A DNA stretch of 64,000 bases from Halobium salinum. Lineage in GTDB: Archaea; Halobacteriota; Halobacteria; Halobacteriales; Haloferacaceae. The notes beneath the pieces are model-generated. The model was not told where the DNA came from and ran no database searches. It worked only from the letters and a program-made list of their open reading frames with translations. A program made the translations under genes and the position numbers. Positions within the stretch are counted from its first letter, which is position 1. Each line of letters starts with the position of its first letter. Below, piece after piece: positions 39,644 through 47,469 of the stretch. The stretch is from the NCBI RefSeq assembly GCF_026586625.1, contig NZ_JAODIW010000008.1:390382-454381 (forward strand). Reading direction: 5' to 3'.

Positions 39644-40203
39644 GAGTCCTCCGGGGGGTGACCATCGCGTTCGGCGTGCTCGCGGCGCTGGCCGGCCTCG
39701 CGAGCGTCGTCACGAACAGCACGTTCGGCTTCGCACTCGACTACCTGTTCGTGACACTCGTCGGACTGTTCGCCATCGCACAGGGGTTGCGGTACGCCGG
39801 CGCCCGACGCGGCGCCGACCTCGAGTTCACCGAGACCGGCGACCCCGAACTACGCTACGAGGTGCCGACGCCCGGAGGCGACTTCGACGAGCAGGTGGCG
39901 AACGCCGAGGGCTGGTCGTTCCGGAGCGTGCGCGACCGGGACGCCGTCCGGGACCGTCTGCGCGAGGCGACGGTGGAGACGCTCGTCGTCCACCGCAGCC
40001 TCGACCCCGAGGAGGCGACGCGCCGCGTCAACGCCGGCGAGTGGACCGACGACCCGGACGCGGCGGACCTGCTCGCCGACGGAACCGTCGAGCGGGGCGC
40101 CCGTGACGTGCTCCGTGGGCTGTTCCGGCGCGAGTCCCGACACTCCCACGGCGTCCGCCGGATCGTGGCCGAGGTCGACGCCATCCAGCGGGGGGAGCGA
40201 TGA
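39640..40203 (+). CDS. membrane protein of the DUF58 module (DUF7269-like)
   Basis: 187 residues. Two N-terminal helices (GVTIAFGVLAALAGLASVV and DYLFVTLVGLFAIAQGLRYA) are followed by a soluble alpha-helical domain (VRDRLREATVETLVVHRSLD, RGARDVLRGLFRRESRHSHG). It lies between the DUF4129 and DUF58 genes with 4-base overlaps at both ends, the order in which haloarchaea commonly carry it. The DUF number is from memory. No enzymatic motif. Probably a structural partner in the membrane complex that MoxR remodels. Confidence 0.7.
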   Translation: MRVLRGVTIAFGVLAALAGLASVVTNSTFGFALDYLFVTLVGLFAIAQGLRYAGARRGADLEFTETGDPELRYEVPTPGGDFDEQVANAEGWSFRSVRDRDAVRDRLREATVETLVVHRSLDPEEATRRVNAGEWTDDPDAADLLADGTVERGARDVLRGLFRRESRHSHGVRRIVAEVDAIQRGER

Positions 40204-41681
40204 GCACCGTCGGGAGCGAGGAAGGGACCGACGTGGACGACGGGACGGCCACCGAGGGGCGGAGCGCGACCGCTCGCGACGGCTCGGACGACGCCGACGA
40301 CCGCGAGGGCTCGATGCGAGGAGGTGTCCAGGAGGGCGCCGGCGACGGTCCGGACGAGCACGACGGAGACGACGAGTCCCCCGAGGAGGCCGAGCGCCTC
40401 ACCGTCCGCGACGTGCTCGACACCGACCGCTGGGTCGGTGCGCCCGCGGTCACGCTGCTGTTCGCCGGACTCGCCATCGTCGTCGACCGGCAGGCGGGGC
40501 TCCTGCTCGCCGGCGCGGTCGGCGTCGTCTTCGCAGCCTACGCCTACGGTTCGGGGACGCCGGCGCCGACGCTCGCGGTCGAGCGGCGTCTGAGCGACGA
40601 GACGCCCGGCCCCGGCGACGACGTGCGGGTGACCGTCACCGTCCGCAACGAGGGGGAAGCGACGCTCCCCGACCTCAGGCTCGTCGACGGCGTCCCACCG
40701 GCGCTCGCCGTCGGCGAGGGGTCGCCACGCCACGCGACGGCGCTCCGGCCCGGCAAGCGCGCCACTTTCTCGTACGTCGTCCCCGCGGTCCGCGGGCGAC
40801 ACGAGTGGGAGTCGATGCAGGTCATCGTCCGCAACGCGCCCGGCACCCGCGAAGTCGACGCCACCGTCGACTCCGCCGAGCCGACCACGCTCCGATGCTC
40901 GCCGGACCTGGACGCGACCGGCGACCTCCCGCTCCGGGGGCTCACCACCCAGTACACGGGGCGCATCGCGACCGACGTCGGCGGCCCGGGTCTGGAGTTC
41001 CACTCGACGCGCGACTACCGACACGGCGACCCGCTCAACCGGGTGGACTGGAACCGGATGGCCCGCACCGGGGAACTCGCCACTCTCGACTTCCGAGAGG
41101 AGCGCGCGGCCACCGTCGTCCTGCTCGTCGACGCCCGCGAGGAGGCGTACGTCGCCCCAGAACCCGGCGCCGAGAACGCCGTCGAGCGCAGTGTCGAGGC
41201 CGCCGGGCGGTCGTTCTCGGCGCTCCTCGGCGGCGGCGACCGGGTCGGCCTCGCCGCGCTCGGGCCGGACGAGCTGTGGCTCGCGCCGGGCGCCGGCAAC
41301 GACCACCGAGCACGCGCTCGCGACCTGCTGGCGAGCCACCCGGCGCTGTCGCCGACGCCGCCGGACGGCCGGTTCTTCCCCTCGCTCCGGCTCCGGCGCC
41401 TGCGCCGACAGCTCCCGAGCGACGCTCAACTCATCGTGTTCTCGCCGCTCGTCGACGACTACGTGGCGAGCGTCGCCCGCCGACTGGACGCCTACGGCCA
41501 CCTCGTGACGGTCGTCTCGCCGGACCCGACCGCCGGCGGGACGCCGGGAGAGCTACTGGCGCGAATCGAGCGACGGAGCCGCATCAGCCGGCTCCGACGG
41601 GCGGGCCTCCGGGTCGTCGACTGGGGCGACGAACCGCTCGCGACGGCCGTCGCGGGCGCCGCCGGGCGGTGGTCCGGATGA
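40200..41681 (+). CDS. DUF58 domain protein (vWA-like membrane protein)
   Basis: 493 residues. An acidic N-terminal region of 75 residues leads to two membrane helices (VGAPAVTLLFAGLAIVVDRQ, LLLAGAVGVVFAAYAY). A beta domain (VRVTVTVRNEGEATLPDLRL) and the DUF58 core follow: FHSTRDYRHGDPLNRVDWNR, then TVVLLVDAREE, which resembles the metal-site edge of a von Willebrand A fold. DUF58 proteins work with MoxR AAA+ ATPases (here 42778-43728, opposite strand) in assembling or activating surface complexes. Both gene ends overlap their neighbours by 4 bases. Confidence 0.85.
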   Translation: MSTVGSEEGTDVDDGTATEGRSATARDGSDDADDREGSMRGGVQEGAGDGPDEHDGDDESPEEAERLTVRDVLDTDRWVGAPAVTLLFAGLAIVVDRQAGLLLAGAVGVVFAAYAYGSGTPAPTLAVERRLSDETPGPGDDVRVTVTVRNEGEATLPDLRLVDGVPPALAVGEGSPRHATALRPGKRATFSYVVPAVRGRHEWESMQVIVRNAPGTREVDATVDSAEPTTLRCSPDLDATGDLPLRGLTTQYTGRIATDVGGPGLEFHSTRDYRHGDPLNRVDWNRMARTGELATLDFREERAATVVLLVDAREEAYVAPEPGAENAVERSVEAAGRSFSALLGGGDRVGLAALGPDELWLAPGAGNDHRARARDLLASHPALSPTPPDGRFFPSLRLRRLRRQLPSDAQLIVFSPLVDDYVASVARRLDAYGHLVTVVSPDPTAGGTPGELLARIERRSRISRLRRAGLRVVDWGDEPLATAVAGAAGRWSG

Positions 41682-42304
41682 GCGGGACGAGCGCCGTCGC
41701 GAACGACGGGGACGAACGGACGAACGGCCACGACGGGGACAGAAAGCTGGCCGCAGGCGAGGGAGCTACGGGGAGTGCCGACGACGCCGACGACACCGAG
41801 ACTCACCAGCGCGGCGTCGACCGGTCGCCGGCGACGTTCAGCGCCTCGCTCTCGCTCCTGGCCGGGCTGTTCAGCGTCCTCGGGTCGGGCCTCGGCGTCC
41901 TCACCGCGGCCGCGCCGGGGTTCGCCGGCCTGCTCGTACTCGCGGCCGGTCTCTACCGGGGATCGAGACGCGCCGTCACGGGCGGCGGCGTCGTCCTGCT
42001 CGGCGGAGTCGTGTTCGCCGGCGTCGGCGGCGGCCCGCCCGCGGGGCTCCTGCTCGGCGCCCTCGGGGCGTTGCTGGCGTGGGACTACGGGGAGAACGCC
42101 ATCACGATGGGCGAACAGCTGGGACGGGCGGCCGACACGCGCCGAGCGGAACTGTTCCACGCCGCCGCCAGCCTCGGCGTCGGGGTCGTCGGCTCGGGCG
42201 TCGTCTACGGGATATACCTCGGCGCGTCGGGCGGTCAGCCGGTGACGGCGCTCGTCTTCCTCCTGCTCGCCGTCGTCCTACTCGCGGGCGTGCTGAGCGA
42301 GTGA
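41678..42304 (+). CDS. polytopic membrane protein of the DUF58 module (DUF7519-like)
   Basis: 208 residues. An acidic 50-residue N terminus is followed by paired helices (FSASLSLLAGLFSVLGSGLG, AAPGFAGLLVLAAGLYRGS), then two Gly-rich helices, a DYGENAITMGEQLGRAADTR loop and two terminal helices (SLGVGVVGSGVVYGIYLG, LVFLLLAVVLLAGVL). It is last in the four-gene run; the ATG overlaps the DUF58 stop. A short inverted repeat (GTGACT-GGTG-AGTCAC, 42301-42316) across the stop codon may help end the transcript. Function unknown beyond membership of this module. Confidence 0.7.
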   Translation: MSGTSAVANDGDERTNGHDGDRKLAAGEGATGSADDADDTETHQRGVDRSPATFSASLSLLAGLFSVLGSGLGVLTAAAPGFAGLLVLAAGLYRGSRRAVTGGGVVLLGGVVFAGVGGGPPAGLLLGALGALLAWDYGENAITMGEQLGRAADTRRAELFHAAASLGVGVVGSGVVYGIYLGASGGQPVTALVFLLLAVVLLAGVLSE

Positions 42305-42502
42305 CTGGTGAGTCACGAGTGAGTGGCGGACGGGTGACAAGTAAGTGACCGACGAGTTCGGCGGGTGACCCACGAGTGAGACGACGGCGGTTGGGCGCTC
42401 ACTTCGCCCGACCGTTAATGTGCCGTGTTCACACGACTCGTGGTGAGTATCGGCCGAACTCAACAACGTTATTACTGGAGGAGCCCCAACTCGGGGATAC
42501 GA

Positions 42503-42685
42503 ATGAGTCTGCTCAGAAACCCGATGCTCGGCGCCGCGCTGCTCCTGCTCGGCACGGTCCTCATCGGAGCCGTCGTCTGGCTGAACGCCGGTCCGCTGGC
42601 CATCGGCGTGGGCGTCGTCGCCACCGCCGCCATGATCGCCGGGACCCTCATGCTCGGGACGAGCGAGGGCGGCCGCCCCGTCTGA
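42503..42685 (+). CDS. 60-residue membrane protein
   Basis: Two hydrophobic helices (PMLGAALLLLGTVLIGAVVW and LAIGVGVVATAAMIAGTLML) joined by a LNAGP turn, with a short hydrophilic C terminus. A CGTTATTACTGG element about 27 bases before the ATG gives a credible leaderless promoter, which is the main reason to believe a gene this short; its base composition also suits coding. It lies between the DUF58 module and moxR. No family recognised. Confidence 0.6.
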   Translation: MSLLRNPMLGAALLLLGTVLIGAVVWLNAGPLAIGVGVVATAAMIAGTLMLGTSEGGRPV

Positions 42686-42777
42686 TCGGCGCGACCCACC
42701 GCTTCGTTTTTCTCGAACGCTCGCGACCGTCAGAGTCGTCTGTGGATGACATGGGGTAGCGACTCGCACGCCCTCGG

Positions 42778-43728
42778 TTAGTCCAGCGTCGGAACCGCCA
42801 CGTCGCCGAGCACGTCGGCTACCACGTCCGATTTCTTCACGTCCTGGACTTTCGCGTCCGGCGTCAGCACCAAGCGGTGAGCGAGCACCGGTTGGGTGAC
42901 GCGCTTCACGTCGTCCGGAGTGACGTACTCGCGCCCGTCGAGGACGGCGCGGGCGCGCGAGGACTCGAACAGCCGTTGGGTCCCGCGGGGGGAGACGCCG
43001 ATGGCGACGCGGCGGTCCTCCCGGGTCCCGCGGGCGAGTTCGGCCATGTAGGTGAGGAGGTCCTCGTCGACGCGGACCGTCTCGGGGGTGGCGCGCACGT
43101 CGAGGACGGCCTCCCCGTCGAGCACCGGGGAGACGCTCGGACTCCGGGCTTCGCGGCCGGCGCGTCGTCGCAGCAGTTCGACCTCGCCGTCGAGTTCGGG
43201 GTAGCCGATGCTCGTCTTCACGACGAAGCGGTCGATCTGTGCCTCGGGAAGGGGGAAGGTCCCCTCCTGCTCGACGGGGTTCTGCGTCGCGATGACGAAG
43301 AACGGCTTCGGAAGTCGGTAGGTGTCGCCGTCGACGGTGACCTGCCCCTCCTCCATCGCCTCCAGCAGCGCGGCCTGCGTCTTCGGCGGCGCGCGGTTGA
43401 TTTCGTCGGCGAGGACGACGTTCGCGAAGATGGGCCCCTCGGAGAACTCGAAGGTAGACTCGGCCTCGTTGTACACGTTCGTCCCCGTCACGTCGGAGGG
43501 GAGGAGGTCCGGGGTGAACTGCACCCGGGAGAACGAGAGGCCGAGTGCGGTCGCGAACGAACGGGCGGTGAGGGTCTTTCCGGTGCCCGGAACGTCCTCC
43601 AGGAGGACGTGCCCGCGGGCGAGCACCCCGAGCATCACGCGCTGGAGGAACTCTTCGTCGGCGATGACCGCACTCGACACCTCGTCCAGTACCTCGGCAC
43701 AGGCGCGGCTGGCTGCGTCGACGTCCAT
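42778..43728 (-). CDS. MoxR-family AAA+ ATPase
   Basis: 316 residues. Walker A is EDVPGTGKTLTARSFATAL, Walker B VVLADEINRAPPKTQAALLE, and sensor 1 PFFVIATQNPVEQEGTFPLP. The GATE-like QIDRFVVKTSIGYPE and C-terminal YVTPDDVKRVTQPVLAHR segments are those of MoxR ATPases. MoxR proteins act as chaperones that remodel or insert metal into partner complexes, typically beside DUF58 genes. Here it is convergent with, not in, the DUF58 operon, so its level may be set separately. Confidence 0.9.
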   Translation of the reverse strand: MDVDAASRACAEVLDEVSSAVIADEEFLQRVMLGVLARGHVLLEDVPGTGKTLTARSFATALGLSFSRVQFTPDLLPSDVTGTNVYNEAESTFEFSEGPIFANVVLADEINRAPPKTQAALLEAMEEGQVTVDGDTYRLPKPFFVIATQNPVEQEGTFPLPEAQIDRFVVKTSIGYPELDGEVELLRRRAGREARSPSVSPVLDGEAVLDVRATPETVRVDEDLLTYMAELARGTREDRRVAIGVSPRGTQRLFESSRARAVLDGREYVTPDDVKRVTQPVLAHRLVLTPDAKVQDVKKSDVVADVLGDVAVPTLD

Positions 43729-43950
43729 ACCGTCGTGGGGACCGTCCGAGACTTAGCTCCCCCGATGGCTCACATCGCCGTCTTCGTCTTCGATGCCGGC
43801 CGGGCGGAGCCCGGGCGCGCTGTGAAGTCGCGACTCCTTCGTGTAGCCGTGGGCGACGGTGGCACATCGAGAGGCTACGGCCCTCGCGAGACTCGCCACG
43901 GTCTGGCGACACGGTTAGGTCCGTGGAGAACCAAGCTATCTCGTTCCAGC

Positions 43951-44235
43951 GTGCCAGTAAATGACTATCGTCCCAACGAAGCGACCGTGGTTGCGGCGTA
44001 CGAGGCCGACGACCCACCTCGCGCCCGCTTCGGGGGCGTTAGAGGTGGATTTGTGACCGACTCCGACGAGCCGGATGGACCCGACCCCGACGTTCCCGAC
44101 CCGATAGACGTCCCGGACGAGGAAGGAGCCGACGCCCCAAACGGTCCGCTGTACGTCGAGTACGTCGCCGACTCCGGACGACACGTGATGCTGTTCGACC
44201 GTCGGCCGACAGCGCGTGGCTTCGGTCGTCCGTGA
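43951..44235 (+). CDS. short acidic hypothetical protein upstream of tRNA-Ser
   Basis: 94 residues from GTG 43951, or 60 from GTG 44053. The N-terminal third (NEATVVAAYEADDPPRARFG) and the C-terminal YVEYVADSGRHVMLFDRRPT look coding, joined by an Asp/Pro-rich linker (DEPDGPDPDVPDPIDVPDEE). No domain recognised. The hairpin just downstream (44250-44278) could be its terminator. The start codon is uncertain because no clear promoter element lies 26 bases before either GTG. Confidence 0.5.
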   Translation: MPVNDYRPNEATVVAAYEADDPPRARFGGVRGGFVTDSDEPDGPDPDVPDPIDVPDEEGADAPNGPLYVEYVADSGRHVMLFDRRPTARGFGRP

Positions 44236-44249
44236 GCCACGAAATCGAG

Positions 44250-44278
44250 CCGTAGCCCGGCGTACGGTCGGGCTACGG
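44250..44278 (+). terminator. hairpin downstream of the acidic hypothetical gene
   Basis: CCGTAGCCCG and CGGGCTACGG form a perfect 10-base stem around a 9-base loop, 14 bases after the stop codon. There is no T-run, but archaeal termination does not need a hairpin-T structure of the bacterial kind, so the role is inferred from position only. Confidence 0.45.
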
Positions 44279-44356
44279 GGGTTCCAGCCGACAGTCGGTG
44301 TGGGGTGAAGCCGAAACCGTAACTACTTAATCGGTTCCCATCGTCGTGTGAGACGA

Positions 44357-44441
44357 GCCGAGGTAGCCTAGCCTGGCCAAGGCGGTAGATTCGAAATCTA
44401 CTGTCCATTCGGACTCGAGAGTTCAAATCTCTCCCTCGGCG
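44357..44441 (+). tRNA. tRNA-Ser (anticodon CGA)
   Basis: The acceptor arms GCCGAGG and CCTCGGC pair over seven bases with discriminator G. The anticodon stem GTAGA/TCTAC encloses loop TTCGAAA, giving anticodon CGA (serine, codon UCG). A long variable arm (about 17 bases, TGTCCATTCGGACTCGA) is characteristic of class II serine tRNAs. The T-arm is GAGAG-TTCAAAT-CTCTC. No intron is present and CCA is not encoded. A promoter-like ACTTAATC lies about 27 bases upstream. Its 3' end recurs twice downstream. Confidence 0.95.
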
Positions 44442-44740
44442 CTTCTCTCGAAACTACGTTCCAGCGCGGCGTCTCGTCGCCGCGCGGCGAGCCGAGTTCG
44501 AGTGACTTGTACTGGAAGATTTGAACCAGAGAGTGAAGCGAGCGTATGCGAGCGAAACGACCGTGGTTCAAATCTCTCCCTCGGCGCTTCTCTCGATTCT
44601 ACCACCGCGAGCGCGCTCTGTCGCGCTCGCAGGCGCGAATCGTCGTGGACGACACCGTAAGGTTCGAACCAGAGAGCGATGCGAACGGAGCGAGTGGAGC
44701 GACCTGATGCGAATCGCTCCCTCGACGCGACGTTCGAAAT
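44421..44740 (+). repeat. tandem copies of the tRNA-Ser 3' end (att-like), with inverted repeat
   Basis: The last 21 bases of the tRNA plus 10 flanking bases (44421-44451) recur exactly as a 31-base copy at 44566-44596, 145 bases away. A degenerate third copy lies near 44705-44737 (CGCTCCCTCG core). Before the second copy sits a 12-base perfect inverted repeat, AGATTTGAACCA (44517-44528) and TGGTTCAAATCT (44564-44575). The degenerate copy is preceded by a related GGTTCGAACCAGAGAG. No gene is credible in 44442-44815. The pattern fits integration scars at a tRNA attachment site. Confidence 0.8.
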
Positions 44741-44815
44741 CACGACCGTGGAATGGGCTCGGCAGTCGGGACCTCGAAAGAAGCAGTCGAATCCTCACTC
44801 GGGAGCTCACCCCGC

Positions 44816-45208
44816 TTACGCGGCGGGGCGAGCGCGGTCGACGTCGGTCCGTCGGGCCAGCAGGCCGCCCAGGGCACCGCCGACGGCGCCGGGGATGCCG
44901 GCGACGAGGACGTACACCAGCAGGCCGAGTAGGCCGACGAGGCCGAGGAAGCCCGACGCGAGGGTGCCGAGGAGGACGAGCACGAGCCCGACGACGATGG
45001 CGCCGAGGGTCGTCGCGACGATGCCGTGCAGGGCGCCGCCGCCGACACCGCGGGCCGCCACGTAGCCGGCGACAAGGCCGCCGACGATGCCGGTGAGGCC
45101 GGCGCCGACGGTGGGGAGGGTGGCGTCGGTGAAGGGGAGTCCCGTACCGCTGAGGAAGCCGACCACGAGCGTGGCGACGAAACCGTAGATGACCGCTCTC
45201 CAGTTCAT
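44816..45208 (-). CDS. DUF5518-like glycine-rich membrane protein
   Basis: 130 residues, almost entirely hydrophobic: WRAVIYGFVATLVVGFLSG, then a Gly-rich pair of helices (TVGAGLTGIVGGLVAGYVAA, ALHGIVATTLGAIVVGLVLV) and a final LVGLLGLLVYVLVAGIPGAV ahead of a basic RRTDVDRARPAA tail. It fits haloarchaeal DUF5518 proteins, four-helix membrane proteins of unknown role. The ATG 45208 lies just downstream (on its strand) of a 22-base palindrome that covers the promoter region, implying repressor control. Confidence 0.7.
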   Translation of the reverse strand: MNWRAVIYGFVATLVVGFLSGTGLPFTDATLPTVGAGLTGIVGGLVAGYVAARGVGGGALHGIVATTLGAIVVGLVLVLLGTLASGFLGLVGLLGLLVYVLVAGIPGAVGGALGGLLARRTDVDRARPAA

Positions 45209-45218
45209 ATCGTGTCGT

Positions 45219-45240
45219 AGCTCAGAACGCGCTCTGAGCT
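45219..45240. promoter_or_regulatory. 22-base palindrome at the DUF5518-like gene promoter
   Basis: AGCTCAGAACGCGCTCTGAG followed by CT is a palindrome with 10 of 11 pairs symmetric, centred 21 bases before the ATG at 45208. It lies where a start-site-blocking operator would be expected, next to the AATAGC element that may be the TATA box. It could also form a hairpin at the start of the transcript. Confidence 0.5.
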
Positions 45241-45334
45241 ATTGAATCGCGATGCTCGGCCGGACGACCGTCCGGCGGCCGGGACGGACGACCCGAGTCG
45301 GGATGGATAGCCCGAACTCGGGTGGGCGAGCGGG

Positions 45335-45586
45335 TCAGGCGACCTGCGCCGGGTTCGGGTGTGGTCGGAGCCAGACGGGCGTCTCGGTTCCGCCGTAGGT
45401 CTTCGTCAGGTCGCCACGACCGGCCAGCCGTTCGAGGAGGTCCACCGCGGTCTCCTCGGCGATGCCGAACTCCTCCGCGACCATCCGCGCCGTCTTCGGC
45501 TGATACGTCGCGAACGTGGCGAGCACCGCGTCCGGGGTCGGTTCTGCGACGGTTCGGTGCCGTGGGGCGTAGGTGAGTTGGGTCAT
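45335..45586 (-). CDS. small winged-helix DNA-binding protein
   Basis: 83 residues. AVLATFATYQPKTARMVAEEF, GIAEETAVDLLERLAGRGDL and the wing KTYGGTETPVWLRPH form a MarR/GntR-style winged helix with no ligand domain. Such short wHTH proteins are common in haloarchaea. The frame stays open far upstream, but the ATG at 45586 follows the usual MTQLTYAPRH start and has a GGTTTTTTCAC patch about 40 bases before it. Its partner could be the neighbouring palindrome at 45219; that is only a guess from proximity. Confidence 0.65.
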   Translation of the reverse strand: MTQLTYAPRHRTVAEPTPDAVLATFATYQPKTARMVAEEFGIAEETAVDLLERLAGRGDLTKTYGGTETPVWLRPHPNPAQVA

Positions 45587-46025
45587 CGCTCTCTCTCCAG
45601 TCGTTCCTACGCGTCCGAGTGAAAAAACCCGAGATGCTCGTTCCCAGCAGGTGAGAACCGTGACGAACCTCGGGAGCACTGGACGTCGGCCGTCCCCGCG
45701 CTCGTCGTCTCCGGTGACCGTACCGTTCGCCCCCGGTAGGGGCGTCCCCGCCGGAGACGCACCTCGACCGACTCCGGGCCCCACGACGTCGACATCACCA
45801 CCGCCACTGGCGACCGGCCCAATCGTATCCGGAAACACAAGAATTAAAAACGAGTTTCCCATCTCTCCGCCAGTTCCGGACCGCTGCGTTAGGCCGGAGT
45901 CGGTCCCGGAACGGCGCGGTGCGGGTCGTCATCCAGCCATCACCCGACGACCCGGAGCCGCTCTCGCGACGCTCTCAACCCGACGAGCGCCGCGATTGTC
46001 CGTTCCCGCGACCGTTCCGGACAGC
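45587..46025. other. 439-base region without a convincing gene
   Basis: No gene that I trust lies here; the open frames are arginine- and proline-rich shadows. One strong AT island, CAAGAATTAAAAACGAG (about 45839-45855), stands out. Read on the minus strand it is a good TATA box with an expected start near 45820, which would give the wHTH gene a leader of over 200 bases, or produce a small RNA. Nothing else is visible. Confidence 0.4.
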
Positions 46026-47132
46026 TCAGTCCACTGGGAAGCGGAGCAGCGCGCCGACGTCCCCTTCCTCCCGGAACTGTTCGCTTCGGTCGACGTCGGT
46101 GGGGACGACGACGAACTCGCCCCCCTGCTCGACAGTCCGCTGTTCGAGACTGCGGAGCTCCTCGGTCGGCAGCGTTCCGGCGGCGAGCGTCGTCGCGACC
46201 CCCTCGTACTCGAGGGCTTCGTCGGTCGCCTCGCGGCCGGCGACGGCCTCCTCTCCGGAGACGAGTTCGGCGAAGTACTCGTCGAGCAGGTCGTCGACGT
46301 TCCGTCGCTGTTCCTCTTCGAGTCGCTCCCTGGCCTCCTCGGCGAGCCCTCTCAGCCCCTTCTCGGAGGCGTCGCCGACGGCGACCGCGTCGCCGACGAC
46401 GCGGCTCTGCAGTCGGTGGTCGAGATACTCCTCGTCGAGGAACTCGGTGGCGGTGACGTCGGACCCGCCGACGAACAGCCCCTCGACGGGGTCGACGTCG
46501 GATTGGCCCGGGTTCGCGTCGTCCCTGCGTTGCTCGTCGGCGTCCTCGCCCAGGAACGCGACTTCGGCGCGCTCCGCGACCCGTTCGAAGAACTCGCGGC
46601 TCCCCTGTTCCCGGTCGCCGAGCGCCCCGCTCGTCGGGTTGTCCTCGCGTCTGTCGCTCCCGAGCGTCGCCACCTGCTCGACTTCGTCGCCGCGTAACGT
46701 GCCGAGCGTCGCCTCGCCGTGTTCGACGACCAGCAACCCGTACGTCGACTCGGCGGCGGCGACGTCGAGCGGGTCGGTGTCGAACTCGTTCGAGCGCTCG
46801 AACGCCTCCGCTCCGACGGGCGACGGGAGGTCGTCGAAGACGTAGTCGACGGTCTCGGCGTCGACGACACCGGCGTAGACGACGAGACCGTTCTCGGGCG
46901 TCTCCTCGTAGTCGTTGAGAATTCGCCGGGTCCGTTCCAGCGCCTCGGTGGCGCGCTCGCTCGTCTCGTCGGCGTCGATGTACTCGGCCTCGGCGTGTTT
47001 CTCTTCGACCAGTTCGAGCGCGGCGTCGAGTGTTTGTTCGGGCGGAACCGCGAGCGTGACGAGGTGGGGTCCGTCGGCGGTCGCGTTCGATACGTCCTCG
47101 ATTCGGTCGTGTACGTCGTTTGTGGCGGACAT
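46026..47132 (-). CDS. aRF1/eRF1 paralogue without NIKS and GGQ motifs
   Basis: 368 residues that follow archaeal release factor 1 along their length: HLVTLAVPPEQTLDAAL, LERTRRILNDYEETPENGLV, VEGLFVGGSDVTATEFLDEE, YLDHRLQSRVVGDAVAVGDA. The aRF1 stop-codon motif NIKS is replaced by YIDA (residues 51-54), and the peptidyl-hydrolase GGQ loop by LGDREQGSRE (171-180), leaving one Gln. It is about 45 residues shorter than aRF1, with very little Lys. Probably not a terminator; related families (Vms1/baeRF-like) rescue or clear stalled ribosomes. No other translation gene is adjacent. Confidence 0.75.
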   Translation of the reverse strand: MSATNDVHDRIEDVSNATADGPHLVTLAVPPEQTLDAALELVEEKHAEAEYIDADETSERATEALERTRRILNDYEETPENGLVVYAGVVDAETVDYVFDDLPSPVGAEAFERSNEFDTDPLDVAAAESTYGLLVVEHGEATLGTLRGDEVEQVATLGSDRREDNPTSGALGDREQGSREFFERVAERAEVAFLGEDADEQRRDDANPGQSDVDPVEGLFVGGSDVTATEFLDEEYLDHRLQSRVVGDAVAVGDASEKGLRGLAEEARERLEEEQRRNVDDLLDEYFAELVSGEEAVAGREATDEALEYEGVATTLAAGTLPTEELRSLEQRTVEQGGEFVVVPTDVDRSEQFREEGDVGALLRFPVD

Positions 47133-47469
47133 GGGTGTTCGTTGTCGAGATGTCGTAGGTCGGTGAGACCGCCGGAGTCGAACGCGGCCGGCGGTGGGCT
47201 GTGTACGGACCGTTCTGCTGCCGGACGGATGAACTTCGTGGCAGTTCGCCCGTCAGACCGTCACACGGGGTGTCGAGGAGGGGACGACCGGAGCCGCGGG
47301 GTCGGCCGTCGTCGGCGGCCGGTGGCGCCGGGCGCGTTCGCAGACTCGGCGAACGCGCTCCGGGCTTGTCAGTCGCTCACCGGTGATTCCAGTGCGTTCG
47401 ACCGACGTTCGACGGCCGCTGGCAGCAACGAGTCCGGCTCTCGTCGCGCCATCCGAGGGGTGTTCCGGC
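47133..47469. other. 337-base region upstream of the small zinc protein
   Basis: Nothing convincing. An open frame continues leftwards from the zinc protein to GTG 47383 and may be part of it (adding 29 residues, IPVRSTDVRRPLAATSPALV and so on). Other frames are shadows. GC content is uniformly high and no promoter-like AT patch is obvious. Confidence 0.4.

Noticed and set aside
42301-42382. regular tandem repeat of GTGAC/GAGTGAG after the DUF58 module
   Set aside because: Words recur, but spacing is irregular and no unit can be defined beyond one short hairpin at 42301-42316.
44441-44815. second tRNA gene
   Set aside because: Copy 2 contains only the T-arm and acceptor 3' half; there is no D-arm, anticodon arm or 5' acceptor strand.
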